Shown here piece after piece: positions 12,021 through 23,037 of a DNA stretch of 64,000 nucleotides. The notes beneath the pieces were generated by a model. It was not told the origin of the DNA. It saw only the letters and a program-made list of their open reading frames with translations, and ran no database searches. Every line of letters begins with the position of its first letter. Positions within the stretch are counted from its first letter, which is position 1. The stretch comes from Furcasterigmium furcatum (lineage: Eukaryota > Ascomycota > Sordariomycetes > Glomerellales > Plectosphaerellaceae): the NCBI GenBank assembly GCA_001599815.1, contig BCIA01000005.1, positions 4,596,472-4,660,471 of the forward strand, written 5' to 3'. The translations under genes and the position numbers were made by a program.

Positions 12021-12479
12021 TCAGGCGGCATTCGAGCAGTGACACACAACCTCGACATTGTTCCCGACCGGATCATGCACGAACGCGCCGTAGTAATTCG
12101 GATGGTAGTGCGCCCTGGTCCCAGGCTTGCCGTTATCCTTCCCGCCCGCAGCCAGCGCCGCCTCGTGGAACTTGTCCACGTCCGCGCGGTCTGTCAATAA
12201 TCAGCAAGTCGACTCTTCTCCTCTCCTCCGCGGGGAAACCGCAGCATCGGGCACCAACGTACTCATCGTGCTAAAGGCAACATGCAGCGAGCCCCGCGCG
12301 GGCGCAGAGTCGGCCGCTGCGAGCCACCAGTCTGGAACCTCCTTGCCCAGCCCAACGACGTCCGGGATGGGCTGCGCGATCACCTTGTACCCCAGGGGCG
12401 CGAGGGCCGCGAGGTAGAAGTCGAGGATCTCCTTGAACCGGTCCTTGGGGACAGAGATGCCGACGTGGTCAACAGGCAT
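12021..12479 (-). CDS. VOC/glyoxalase-fold protein
   Basis: Two exons, 12479-12263 and 12190-12021, giving 128 residues. The start MPVDHVGISVPKDRFKEILD and the second half AHYHPNYYGAFVHDPVGNN followed by VEVVCH form the paired beta-alpha-beta modules of the vicinal-oxygen-chelate superfamily; the final VEVVCH glutamate is the usual metal-ligand position and the His of DHVGISV the first one. Members include glyoxalase I, extradiol dioxygenase-like proteins and resistance proteins; short fungal copies are usually of unknown substrate. The intron (GTACGT donor, GACAG acceptor) joins FSTM to NRADVDKF in frame. The gene is transcribed towards the reductase and ALDH genes, consistent with aldehyde or glyoxal metabolism, but that is inference. 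Confidence 0.85.
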
Positions 12480-13083
12480 GTTGGCGGGTGTGATGGGAGC
12501 TGACGAAGAGGAGAGATTGTGTTCAGATTTGCGGAAGTGCCTGAGCCAGAAGGGAAACAACTCAAAAACGCGTGAGATGCGGCGGCTTCTTATAGATCGG
12601 GCCCTCTCTGAAAACGCCCATGAGACACCGACTCACCGGCTGGTGGTCTCCCGTTCTTTCAACCGGGGGCTGAACAACGCCGTCTTACAAGCCGCCATCT
12701 CAGTGCGGCAAGTCGCGGGGCGCCGCCCGGTGAATCGACTAACGGTGTAAACTCTCCGACCCCGCAAGATTCGGTGGGAGCTGCGGTCACCGGCGTGAAC
12801 AATCAGAACCCCAAAAGGGGGATCGCCTGGATCATGGCGTCGGGAACTAGTGTGGACGGCAGGCACTTGCACCAAGCCCCGACACGCTTCGGGACTTGAC
12901 TTCATCCTTTCAGTCCGGGCAAGGACGGAGGTAAGAAGCGAGGCAGGTTCCCGTTGAGTTGCCTGGGCAAGAGAGTTCAGAGGGTCCGAGGTGTACCAGG
13001 AAATTGGGGCCATGTTTGGCCAGGTGATCATTATCTACTCTCTTCTATGCACGTGGGACATTATCCATCCCGGCTCCAACCCC
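12480..13083. other. Intergenic: VOC promoter and WSC gene 3' flank
   Basis: About 600 bp without a credible frame. The VOC promoter lies at its left side; the rest is probably 3' UTR of the long WSC gene. Confidence 0.45.
12589..12596 (-). promoter_or_regulatory. TATA-like box of the VOC gene
   Basis: TCTATAAG on the minus strand, about 110 bp upstream of the VOC start codon, a usual distance for fungal TATA elements. Confidence 0.4.
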
Positions 13084-16000
13084 TTAAACAACGCTGGAAA
13101 ACCCAATCACAACGTCCTCGACCACCGCCGAGCAAACCCATCGGGTGGTCTGGGAAACAAAGCTGGATGTCGAGGACGACTCCTCAGAGAGCGTGGAGGA
13201 AGCCTCCGAAGTGATCGCAGAGGAGGATTCGGAGACGGTGCTAGAGGCCTCAGAAATGGTGCTCGACGCCTCGGAAGACGAAGGCTCGGCGCTCGAGGAA
13301 GCCTCAGAGATGATGGTGGAAGCCTCGGATATGGTGCTCGACGCCTCAGAAGAGGAAGGCTCGGCGGAGCTCGAGGCAGACACCTCCGAAACAGTGCTCG
13401 AGGGTTCCGCCGACGAGGAAGCCTCGCTGATGGTGCTCGAAGCCTCGGAGCTAGAGGCCGCGGTGGAAGAGGGCTCCTCGGAAGACGAGAGGGCCTCGCT
13501 GCTGCTGGGCTCCGCGGAGCTGACGGCCTCGGAGCTCACGACGGACGACGGCTCCTGGGAAGAGGTGGCGGAAGCCTCGCTGCTGCTCGACACGACACTG
13601 CTAACGGCCTCGGAAGACGACGAGGGGGGCTCGCTGGACGAAGAAGGTGCGATGCTGGAAGCCACCGAGGGCTCGGCAGACGAGCTGGAGAGAACCGCAG
13701 AAGAGCTGGAGAGCACAGCAGAGGAGCTGGAAACCTCAGCAGAGCTGGACGCCACAGACGACGCCGACGAAGGGGCTGAGGTTGTCACCGAGATAACGCT
13801 CGAGGTCGAGGTGGCACCGGAACCGGGAACCAGCTCGTACATGTCGAGACGACCTCCCGCACCACAGTATTGTTGCTTCAAGAATGTTAGCAAATTACAT
13901 CGTCAAGTCGTGGATAGAAAAACTTACAGGGTTGCCCTTGCACAGCATGCTGCACTGCGCGGTAGCGGTGAGCACGGAGCCGGCGTTGAGGACGTTGCCG
14001 CAGCGGCATTCACGGCTGTACTCAATACCGAAGTACTTGAAGTTGTCCGCCTCACAGTAGGCCTTGCAGGAGTTGACCGTCATCTCGTCCGAAGCGTACG
14101 TCTTGCCGGTCAGGGCACGGCCGCTGGTGGCGGTCGTGTAGCAGCCGAGCCATGTGTAGTCGCCGACCTGCTTGACGTGCTCAGGGCCCGCGGGGGGAGC
14201 GCTGGGCTGCTTGTTGCGGAACACAGAGAGCTTGCGGAAACCACCGCAACGGCCCAGACCGCCACCGCTGCAGGTGCTGGGACAATCAGCTTCAGGGGAG
14301 CGAAGAGTGTTGGCCTCGAGGTCCCAGCCGCAGAAACATTCACGGCCATAGGTGAGACCGAAGTAGTTGTAAGGGCCGCCATTGCCGCTGCAGAAGGTGG
14401 CACAGACTTCGGGGGTCATGTTGTCCGCCGCAGTGTTCCTGGCACCGAGCGTGCGCTTGTCGTTGACCAGGTCGTTGAAGCATCCGAAGTATTCCCAGCG
14501 GCCGCCACCAACCGTAGCGGGCTGGTTGGGGTTCAGGGGGGACACGCCGCTAGGGGCCGGGCCAGAAGAGGTCGTGGTCGTGGTCGTGGTGGTTCCGGGG
14601 GGAGGGGCAGTGGTGGTGACGGGAGGAGGGGCAGTGGTGGTGGCGGGAGGAGAAGTGGTCGTGGTAGGGGGCTGAGTCGTGGTGGCGGTGGTCACCGTGG
14701 GAGGCGGCTGGCCGTTCTTGATGGCCTCGAGGAAGGCCTCGATATCGACGGCCTCGGTGTCTGCGTACACCGTCACATAGCCACCGTTGCCACCGCAGGG
14801 CTGCGTATCGTCGCCCATGCAGCTGAAACCGCAGCGGTTCTCCCTGGGGTCGGTCCAGCTCTGGGGGTGCTTGAACGTGTTGGCGCACCAACATTCACGT
14901 CGGTACTGGGTGCCGGCAAAGACGTATCCACGCTCACGGCAGAGGGTCTGGCACTGCTGCATGGTGTTGGTCAGCTGCTGGGCGGCGTTGTTGACCTGGG
15001 TTTCGAAGTTGCGGCCGAGCCTGGTGTCGGAGAAGCAGCCGACGTATTGGTAGCGGGCCATGCCATTGGGCAGAAGGGGTCCGAGCTGGCGCGGGAGGAT
15101 GCGAGCCTCGAGAACGATGTCGTGAATACCAGAAACCTCGCCGGTGGTGGCGTTGAGGCCGTCGGTGGTGATGGCCCAGGAGGAGCGCAGGTTCTGGACG
15201 GCGGTGTTGGGCTGGAGAGGGCTGGAACGGACGGCGATGTTACCGATCTCGCAGCTGTCGGGAAGGACCTGGACACCCTCGGCGAGATCGTGGGCAGGGT
15301 TCACTGCAAAGAGCTGGGGAGCATCGGGGGGCTTGGAGATTGTGATGGTCAAGGACGAACCGCCGTCGTTGCAGACGCGGATCTGGGCGTCGGAGGAGTC
15401 GCCAGGAGCCACGTCGCCGAAGTTGAAGTAGTAGTCGGGCTCGAGGGACCTCCAGGCACCCTCGCCATCAGAGACTTCGAACCGGGCGATGGGAGGGGAA
15501 CGAACGCTTGCGGTCAGGTTGAGAGTGACGTCGCCGCCATCAGACCATATGGTGATGATCGTATCGTGGTCACCGATCTCGGTGCTCTCGAAACGCGTGG
15601 CAATGTTGATGCGCTCGCCTTCGGGAATCGTCAGGCCTTCACCGGGGAAGTTCTCCGAGCTGAAGCCGCCGCCGAGGTCGCTGCCGGTGATGTTGCCAGA
15701 GCCGTTGGCGACACCAAGGATGGTGAGAGTCGAGTTACCAACGTTCTCGAGGCTGAGGGAGGCATCGATGTACGTCATGGCGTCATCAAAAAGGACAATG
15801 TCACCAAAACGAGTCTGGGCCGAGGTAGTGTGCAGGAAGGGGCCCTGGGAAACGGCGGTACCCTCGAGGGTGATGATGGCGTTCTGTCCGAACTCGGCAG
15901 CGGCCCGGAGTGAGAGGGTGAGTGGCCTGGTGACGAAGCCCGGGACGATGGTGGTGGCATCCTCAAGGTCCCAAGAAACACCGAAAGTGAAGCTAGCGCC

Positions 16001-17869
16001 AGAGGCGATGGGCCCGGAAGGCAGCGAGCTCGAGTCGCAGCTGAAGGAAGGGTCCGTAACAGAGCAGCCAGTGATGGCACTGATGGCAGCGTTGGCCGTG
16101 CAGCTGACAGTAGCGGTTGTCTTCTCGCCCATCTCGAGAGACCCAAAGTCGACGTTAGAGCAAGTAATGGCACTGGCGACGGGGGAGCCGAGGCAGAAAA
16201 GCCTGTTGCCCTGGGCCTGGTAGTAGACGCGGTTATCGCCGAAGACGGGTCGCTGGAACTTGTTGGCGCCGCGGAGGGGACGGGGCAGGGGGACCTCGAT
16301 CATCTGGCCGTTCTCGGGAATGGCCTTGAAGGCGCGGAGACCGTCCGTCACATCGGTGATCCAAACGATACCGGTACCGGGCTGGCCATTGTTGGAAGTG
16401 ACGGTCATCTGGCCAACACCAACACGGCCAGCGGAGGTCCAAGTAGACTGACCGGCCTCGGAGAAGACGGGGCGGCCGGCCTCGTCGTGGCCGAGCCTGA
16501 AGGCCTGGAGAGGGCCGCCGACGGTGGTGACGTAGACATAACCACCTTCATACGGATAACTACCCCAACCGCCGTAGACGCCGCCGGGGAGCGCGATAGT
16601 CTGGATAGTCTTGTCGAAGCCATCGACACCGTTGCGGAAACCGCCGAGATCATTGGCGTTCAGAACGTAGGCCCTGCGGAGCTTTCCGGCAATGATACCC
16701 ATGCGGTCGACGCCTGTGCCCTTGAAGACGGTGGGATCGAGCAGCATGAAGCCGCCGGAACCGACATCACGATCGCCGGCGTTCATGCTCGTGTAGTCGT
16801 AAGGCTGGAAGTAGTCGATCTGGCTCCACTTTCCCTCGGCGGAAAGCTCCATCCTGACGGTCGAGTGGGAGAGGGTGGACATGGGCTCACGGCCGTTGGC
16901 GGGAAGGTTGCCGTTATGCATGCCCTGGCCGTTGCCGGTGACGAAGTAGACTGCGTTTCCGGTGACGGGGAGACCGAAGCCGGACTGCCAAATACCGGCC
17001 TTGCCACCTTCCTCCAATGCCAGATCCAGGGGCTGGGGAGACGGAGCGCCGGGGGAGGACTCCGTGGCCCAGATGCTGGTGACACCGACACCGGGCTTCT
17101 TGCTGACGGCCACAAGGTAGCCGGTGTAGTTCCAACGACCGCAGTGGGAGCCGAAGCCGGCAACGATGTGGCCGTTGACCTCGGCAAGGGAGGGACGCTG
17201 GAGGGCGACACCACCAACGAAGTAGCGGGCTCGGTCGTTGTCGGCGTTGTTGCCGTCGATGAGTGTGGGGAAGCCCTCGACGTCGTCGAGGGAGGGGATG
17301 CGAATGGCGTACATCTTGTAGATACCGTTCGCGGTGCCGCTGGTGGTTCCTTCGCGGTAGCCCTTGGACATGACGTACATGATATCGGTGGCGGGATCGA
17401 TAATGGGAGTTCCAGTAATGCCAACGAAGTCGGGGATATCACCACAGTTGGTGTCCTCGCGGTTGAAGGGGATCTGGAGCTGCCTCGTCTTCAGCAGGAC
17501 ACCGGTCTTTGCGTCGAAGATGCGGATGTTGTTCATCTCGGAGGAGGTGATGAGCAGCTCAGAGCCGCCGTTAGGCGTATAAACCAGGGGCTTTGCAAGC
17601 CATAGCTCCCTGGGGTTCTCGGACTGGAAATCCCAGAGGTTACGGAAGCTGGAGCCGACGACGGCGGGGTCCAGGTTGTGGTTCGGGAGATAACCGGATT
17701 GCGGCGCATCCTAAGAAACGTCAGTCGTCTTCACGAGAGTCGAGGCTGCGCTCGATGGCTCTCAGCGAGGTTGTTGACATGAACTTACAACATCCCGGAA
17801 GGAGTCGGTGCCGGCCAGGGAGCTGACCAGCGCGGGCAGCGCGGCCAGAACACCGAAAACCCACCTCAT
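13084..17869 (-). CDS. Secreted multi-domain protein with three WSC domains and a Ser-rich tail
   Basis: Three exons, 17869-17789, 17710-13928, 13875-13084; 1551 residues. Exon 1 is a signal peptide (MRWVFGVLAALPALVSSLAG). Residues about 30-530 look like a PQQ/quinoprotein-type beta-propeller (FDAKTGVLLKTRQL, IIDPATDIMYVMSKGY). Residues about 540-900 are Ig-like repeats of the choice-of-anchor/ASPM type (SLSLENVGNSTLTILGVA). Three WSC domains follow at about 914-1008, 1096-1191 and 1211-1298, each with eight Cys; the last intron splits the third. WSC domains bind glycans or act as wall sensors. A linker of T/P repeats separates the first two, and the final 240 residues are Ser/Glu/Ala-rich repeats such as SSSEASSTISEAS. 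No GPI signal or transmembrane tail is seen, so secretion into the wall is the simplest reading. The catalytic role of the propeller, if any, is unknown. Confidence 0.88.
13150..13810 (-). repeat. Ser/Ala/Glu low-complexity coding repeat
   Basis: Irregular tandem repeat inside exon 3 of the WSC gene, built from units of the kind SSSEASSTISEAS and SSAEPSS. It codes for a probably O-mannosylated stalk. The DNA repeat makes the length of this tail prone to change between strains. Confidence 0.75.
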
Positions 17870-20800
17870 GGTAGAAAAATGATTAAAACTAAGATGAAGC
17901 ACGCACTCAAGGGGGGGTCTAACGAATGACTGTGACGGCTGCTATTCAAGAGAACAGCGAAGCAACGTCATGAAGGTGAGGATGAGGCAGGGTGGGAGGC
18001 AAGAGGGCAGGGCCACGCCTCGTCGAGGATGTGGACGCGGACCGGATATTAACATCGCGAGAGACGGCGCATCAGGCACATCTCGGCAGTATGCCAAGAG
18101 GGTAATCAGATAGCGCATGCAGCCAGGGGGCATGGGTGCGAGCCACGCGCATGGTGGACGGGGATGATGGGGGGACATGGGTTAAGGGGGCGGAGGAGAC
18201 GGGGTCTGGGCAAGCTCGCGGCCGCCGTCGCTCACCACCCGATCAGGATCGGCACAGCGTATTGATGGACTCATTGATGGGTGAGGCAAACCATTGTCGA
18301 GAAGCAGGTCTCAGTGTAATTGTCTTGGGAATGCGGTCATTGCGAGGTGCAGCCGGCCTCCTGAGCTCGCAGTCTCCAAGGCATCATCATCATGCGCCGG
18401 AGGGTTTGCCTGACAAACAAGAACCAGCACCAAACGGTATGAGCGGTAAATCTGCTGCTGCTGCAGAATGATCCAGCATCGTGAAAAGCAAGTCTGGTCC
18501 CAGCTGGCGCTTGGCTCGGAAGCCAGCAGACGCCAAGTCGCCCTGTTGCTCGCCGTGGCGCGACGACATGGATAAGGCCTCTCGGAGGTCCCAGGAGACT
18601 GGGCGAGCAGGCGGGCAATAGCGACAATAGCGCGAGGCCATTCCGAAGCGGGATGCTGGGGATCGCTAGCACGATGCGTTAGCACAGTCGCCGGGAGAAG
18701 CGAAGGGCGACAAGAGGGCCAGGAATGCGTGTGACGAGGCAGCGTTTGCTGTGTGCTGGAAGAGTCGGTTTGCTGCCAAGCTGCCGGGCCCATGCGAGCA
18801 ACGCGGTCGAGACTGGACCAGACTTGGTGGCTCTCCGGGCGGAGGATCACCGCATCAGTCTGGTATCAGCGACTGGGCCGCAGGTCGGGACGACATTGTG
18901 CTGACGGCCAAGGCGCTGGAAAAGGTCCTGGTCGGAAAGGCAGAGCCGACGTCAGCACGGCGGACTCGATACGCAGCATCGAAGTGGAAAACGTGCAAGA
19001 CGACGCAGGTGAGTCGCGCGACGAAAGAAGCGAGGGCAGGATGACAAGGGGGAAAACGTGCATCGAAAACCCCTGACGCCCCTGCCCGCCAATTCAGGTA
19101 CGACCCGAGCTCCGGGGACCCATTGCTCCTTCCTAAAAAGCCTGTGGCCTGCATGCAGCTCCTGGTTGGGTGGAAGAATCCATGGTGGCAGCCACGTCTG
19201 TGCCTTCCGCTAGGCGATCTTGGCCGCGCTAGCCGCTTCTAGAGGCATCTGGATGGGACCTGGGTCACTGAAGCCACGCTATTGATTCTGGGGTTCTGCA
19301 GGCCACAGGGACGCACCTTCCCAGCTCAGCCTTTTCCATCTCACATCGTCTGACCAGGCAGGCAGTCGCAAAACCGAGCCGAGCAGACGGGACCGAGTGT
19401 GGCCCGCCCATCGGCTTACGCAAACAGAAGAGGCCGTCAAACGCCTCCAAGCTGGCGGCAGCTGGGCGATACTAGCACTCTCAATAGGCACCGTCTCCTG
19501 ATACATTAGCGCTCTGCTCAGCTCCCATCTTCGTCAAGCACTGCCAAAAGGGGCACGACACAACATCCCCGGGCCCCCTTCGGCCCATTGATAGCACGAG
19601 CGACAACAGACAGGGTTAAGCTTAACTGGAACCAAGTGCGACCCGGCCTGTCAACTGAGCCCTGGAGGTCCATGAGGTCAATCTGGCCCTATCATGCACG
19701 GGGCACCTGCGGACAAAAGACCCCGGCGGCCATGAACCCATGCTCGTATGACCATCGCCTGTCCTCGTCCGCATCGAATTGACTGCGAGAGGGATGGGAG
19801 AATCAGAATAGAACAGTGGTTGTTTACGTACCCCAACAACGGCCAAGTGCTTGTCCTGCACCTCAACGCTCGCTTCGGCCGTTTACCCAAGATGCAGTCG
19901 CTGGACTCTGCATATTGCCGAACCGCTGTGCCTCTTCTCGTCCACACCATCTTGTCTGCGCGCGCAACCGTCCGAGTCAATGACAAACTGGGCCCCATCA
20001 ACCAGGGCAGTCGACGTTCTTCACAGCAGGTGGACACTCCTTGGCGAGCCGAAACAGTTTCGCCGAACGGCCGTCAAAGAGTCGATAATAAGCCCGAAAT
20101 GATTCTTGCCTTTCTCTTCCGTCAAACGTCAAATGCGCTTTGCATCTATGTACCGCTCGTCCCTCGTCGCTTACCGGCTACCGGCGTGACAGCACGCGAT
20201 GTCTCGTACCCCAGGTCGTCCGACTGACATGGATGAAAGTCTCCTCCTTCCTTTTCGGTGTAGCGCTTCACTCGTGGCGAAGAACCATCCCTCTCGGCAT
20301 GCGATATCAGAATCCGCTACTGCACTCCAGACGCCTTTCGTCGTTTGCTTCGAGGATCATGTGTACCGCCAGCCACGCAACAACGGTCTTCACCGTTCGC
20401 CAGGTCCAGACGTATGCACGTCAATTTTTTCCACGATGATCACTGCCACCTCTGGCCGTTCAGCTGATAGGGTGCATATCGGCAGATCGACAGGCCGAGC
20501 GTCCTGGAGAAGTCCAGCCCCGAAGCTGGGGCATCCCGCCAGTTCAACCGACCAGCCCAGCTCAACGGCGAGAGGACCCCGTTTGCCTGTAACCTAATGC
20601 AAACTGAATTCTCACGTTGAACCCGATTGCCCTTCGAGTTCCCTGTTGATTTGCAAGTGACGCGGGGCAAGCCTGGTCCGTCGCCACGTGTGAGACCACA
20701 GGTATTGTATCCCGAGAGAGGCCCGGCCGATGCGCTTCGTCACGCTTGGTAGGTCACATATGGTCGACCCATAAACTCGATGAGTTTCCATTGCTCTGCC

Positions 20801-21040
20801 TCCGAGCCGTAGGCGTTGTGACTCAAGTCGCGAAGACTGAAGCCATCACAGGCCTCCATGCTCACGAGCTCGGTCCAAGGGCCAGGGATGCGCTGATACG
20901 AGGTCAGGCACTGAGTCACCGGCGAAGGAATCCTCCTCCAGGCCGCATAAAGCTGATCGCATCCCGTCCGTGATGATCTGCGTCGTACAAACCGTAACGT
21001 GCTCACATTCGATTTCGCATCCAGACCCCATCACGCGCCC
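17870..21040. other. 3.2 kb intergenic region, nothing recognised
   Basis: Divergent space between the WSC gene and a plus-strand unknown gene. Frames are short, lack family motifs and do not chain through plausible introns. A purine-rich G-run stretch lies at about 18160-18200. I see no tRNA-like B box or transposon ends. It probably contains two promoters; an unrecognised non-coding RNA or lineage-specific small gene cannot be excluded. Confidence 0.4.
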
Positions 21041-21994
21041 ATGTCGCAGATTTCCCCGAGACTGCTCGACGAGAGCGCGCTCAGACGACTCCGCGTCTGC
21101 GCAGACGAGAACACCACCCTGGCAAACTGCTGGGACAAGAGCCATGTCGCCATGGTCACCATGGAATGGGCGCCGCTGGGATTCTCGTATCTGTGGACGA
21201 GTCACATCGCCTGCAATGAGGTCAGGGGCTGGTGGCTGTCCCAGGACGAGATGCCGGTCCTGACAGTCGAAGTCACCGCTCCCGCATCTTCAAAGGCAAA
21301 AGGCCAGCCCGACGGCGATGTTGCCACCGGCACCCCGCGGCGGTACACCTTCTGGATACGCTCGCAAATGGCCCTCTGGGGATCCGCGCGGCGGAGCAAA
21401 TTGCCTCCTGCGCCTGATACGCAGGTCTTCTACGAACCGGCGGCTATCGTCAAGAAGACCCTCGACAAGCTCTTCGCCGAGCTCGGAAGGGAGTACAGCA
21501 CCATCTGCGTCTGCTCGCACCGGCCGGACCAGACGCGGCGGGCCCTGGCGGAGCTCGACTTCGCCCTGCCCAAGAATGCCGTCTTCGTGGACCTGATCAG
21601 GGTGCTCGAGTACCAGTCGAAGTTCAGGCCAGTGCCCGCGGAGCTGCAGAGGTACGTCCAGAGCCGGCTTCACGTGGACGGCCGCAACGGGGGCGAGTTC
21701 ATCGAGAAATTCGAAACGATAGAGGGCCAGGATAGGTCACTCGACTTCTACACCACGGCGCCGAAATGGGGACGTGATGGGGAGTGGGTTGAAGTCATCC
21801 GGAGGCCCGATGATGTCTCTTCGGCGGAGATGCTGGGGATCGTCGGTGCGCAGGCCGAGGTGTACCGCCGGGAGATTGACAGGGTGGAAAAGGAGAGCAC
21901 GGCGGTCGAGAGAGCAGCGAGAGGGTTGGGGAAGGACGAGGCGAAAGAGTTGCGACGGGCGATGAAGAGGGAGTTGCAGAAGCGCAAGTCGTGA
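21041..21994 (+). CDS. Uncharacterised protein, possible nuclease-like fold
   Basis: Single-exon frame of 317 residues from ATG 21041 (an upstream in-frame GTG is not a credible start). I do not recognise it firmly. The N half has short strands around MVTMEWAPLGFSYLW and DEMPVLTVEVTAP, then TICVCSHRPDQTRRALAELD and KNAVFVDLIRVLEYQSKF. This order of strands and the late acidic VFVDLIRV element recall RNase H-like DEDD proteins of the fungal Gfd2/YDR514C type, but the usual acidic catalytic set is not convincingly present. The last 60 residues are charged and helical (KDEAKELRRAMKREL), probably a coiled coil. No signal peptide or membrane segment. Codon use is like that of neighbouring genes, so it is likely a real gene; function unknown. 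Confidence 0.6.
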   Translation: MSQISPRLLDESALRRLRVCADENTTLANCWDKSHVAMVTMEWAPLGFSYLWTSHIACNEVRGWWLSQDEMPVLTVEVTAPASSKAKGQPDGDVATGTPRRYTFWIRSQMALWGSARRSKLPPAPDTQVFYEPAAIVKKTLDKLFAELGREYSTICVCSHRPDQTRRALAELDFALPKNAVFVDLIRVLEYQSKFRPVPAELQRYVQSRLHVDGRNGGEFIEKFETIEGQDRSLDFYTTAPKWGRDGEWVEVIRRPDDVSSAEMLGIVGAQAEVYRREIDRVEKESTAVERAARGLGKDEAKELRRAMKRELQKRKS

Positions 21995-22150
21995 ACTAAT
22001 ACGAGACGGAGGTACTAATTGCTGGCGCTTCAACGGCAATGACGCACATGCGGAGCGGCACTCCAACCACCAAGTAACTTCCTTGTGACACTGGATCCCC
22101 AACCACATCCACTTCAACAACACCACGCTGTGCTCAGCCACGAGGACGCC

Positions 22151-22879
22151 ATGTCACTTTCCACATCCCTCGCGCAGGGGTCTCTCGCGGCAACAATCCT
22201 CGCCTCGGCCTACGGAGCCTATCTCGCCACATCACCACCGAACCCCCCGCCGCCAAAGGACAAGGCACGCGGCGCCGCCCAGGACTTCATCAGCCGTCAC
22301 AAGATCTTCACTCCCCAGTTCAGGGCGCTGGTACTGGGCCCATGGGCCGTGCTCTCCCTCCACGCCTCGGCGCTCGCACTCACATACCCGCGCATCCCCG
22401 ACGCCCTCATCGGCTACGGCCACGAGAACGGCCTTAACCCTGCCCTGACCACCTGGTCCCTGGCCACGGCTGCGCCCCTGGCTGTGATCCTCTTCGGTGG
22501 CATCCCCCTCCGTCTCGTCAGCTACTCATCGCTCGGGAAGAACTTCACCTTCACGCTCGCGAAGCCCACAGACCTCAACACTCAGGGCATATATCGCCAC
22601 GTCCAGCACCCGAGCTACACGGGCCTCTTCCTCCTGATGATAGGAATCGTGACATATCTGGCGAGACTCGACGGCGTGTTGAGCTGCTGGCTGCCCCCGG
22701 CGCTGCATCGGTTCTTGCAATCCTGGGCCGCCGCGATCATACCTGGCGCTGTTGTCATCACCTCGGCGGGGCTCTGGGTCCGCGTGAAGGAGGAAGAGGA
22801 GATGCTGAGGGCTGAGTTCGGGGCAACGTGGGAGAGATGGCACGCCTCGACGGCGCGGTTCATCCCCTGGATTCTGTGA
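22151..22879 (+). CDS. ICMT/PEMT-type membrane methyltransferase-like protein
   Basis: 242 residues, single exon, starting at ATG 22151. Several hydrophobic helices (for example AVLSLHASALALTY and PLAVILFGGIPLRLV) are followed by the signature GIYRHVQHPSYTGLFL and a C-terminal RVKEEEEMLRAEFG, WERWHASTARFIP. This is the SAM-binding pattern of the isoprenylcysteine carboxyl methyltransferase / phospholipid methyltransferase superfamily: an R-H-P-x-Y motif in one helix and paired glutamates in the next. By family it would methylate an isoprenylated Cys or a lipid at the ER membrane. It is shorter than a canonical Ste14-type enzyme and probably a paralogue with unknown substrate. It starts 157 bp after the preceding unknown gene on the same strand. 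Confidence 0.8.
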   Translation: MSLSTSLAQGSLAATILASAYGAYLATSPPNPPPPKDKARGAAQDFISRHKIFTPQFRALVLGPWAVLSLHASALALTYPRIPDALIGYGHENGLNPALTTWSLATAAPLAVILFGGIPLRLVSYSSLGKNFTFTLAKPTDLNTQGIYRHVQHPSYTGLFLLMIGIVTYLARLDGVLSCWLPPALHRFLQSWAAAIIPGAVVITSAGLWVRVKEEEEMLRAEFGATWERWHASTARFIPWIL

Positions 22880-23037
22880 CGGATAGATAGAGCCGGCGAC
22901 TCATTGAATTAAAGCTGTTCATTACGATCTGATCGATCTCTACAAGCGTGTGTCAGGGTTTTGGTTAACGCCAGCCAGGCACTCGTCGAATCTACTGGGT
23001 ATACATATTATCATCAGCCATCAGGCGGGTCCGCCTC

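Noticed and set aside
13145..15913. 922-codon plus-strand open frame
   Set aside because: It is antisense to the WSC gene. The minus strand has signal peptide, Cys-patterned domains and proper introns; the plus frame is open only because of strong third-base GC bias.
17870..21040. Possible tRNA or transposon in the long intergenic region
   Set aside because: I looked for B-box sequences, terminal repeats and transposase-like frames and found none convincing.
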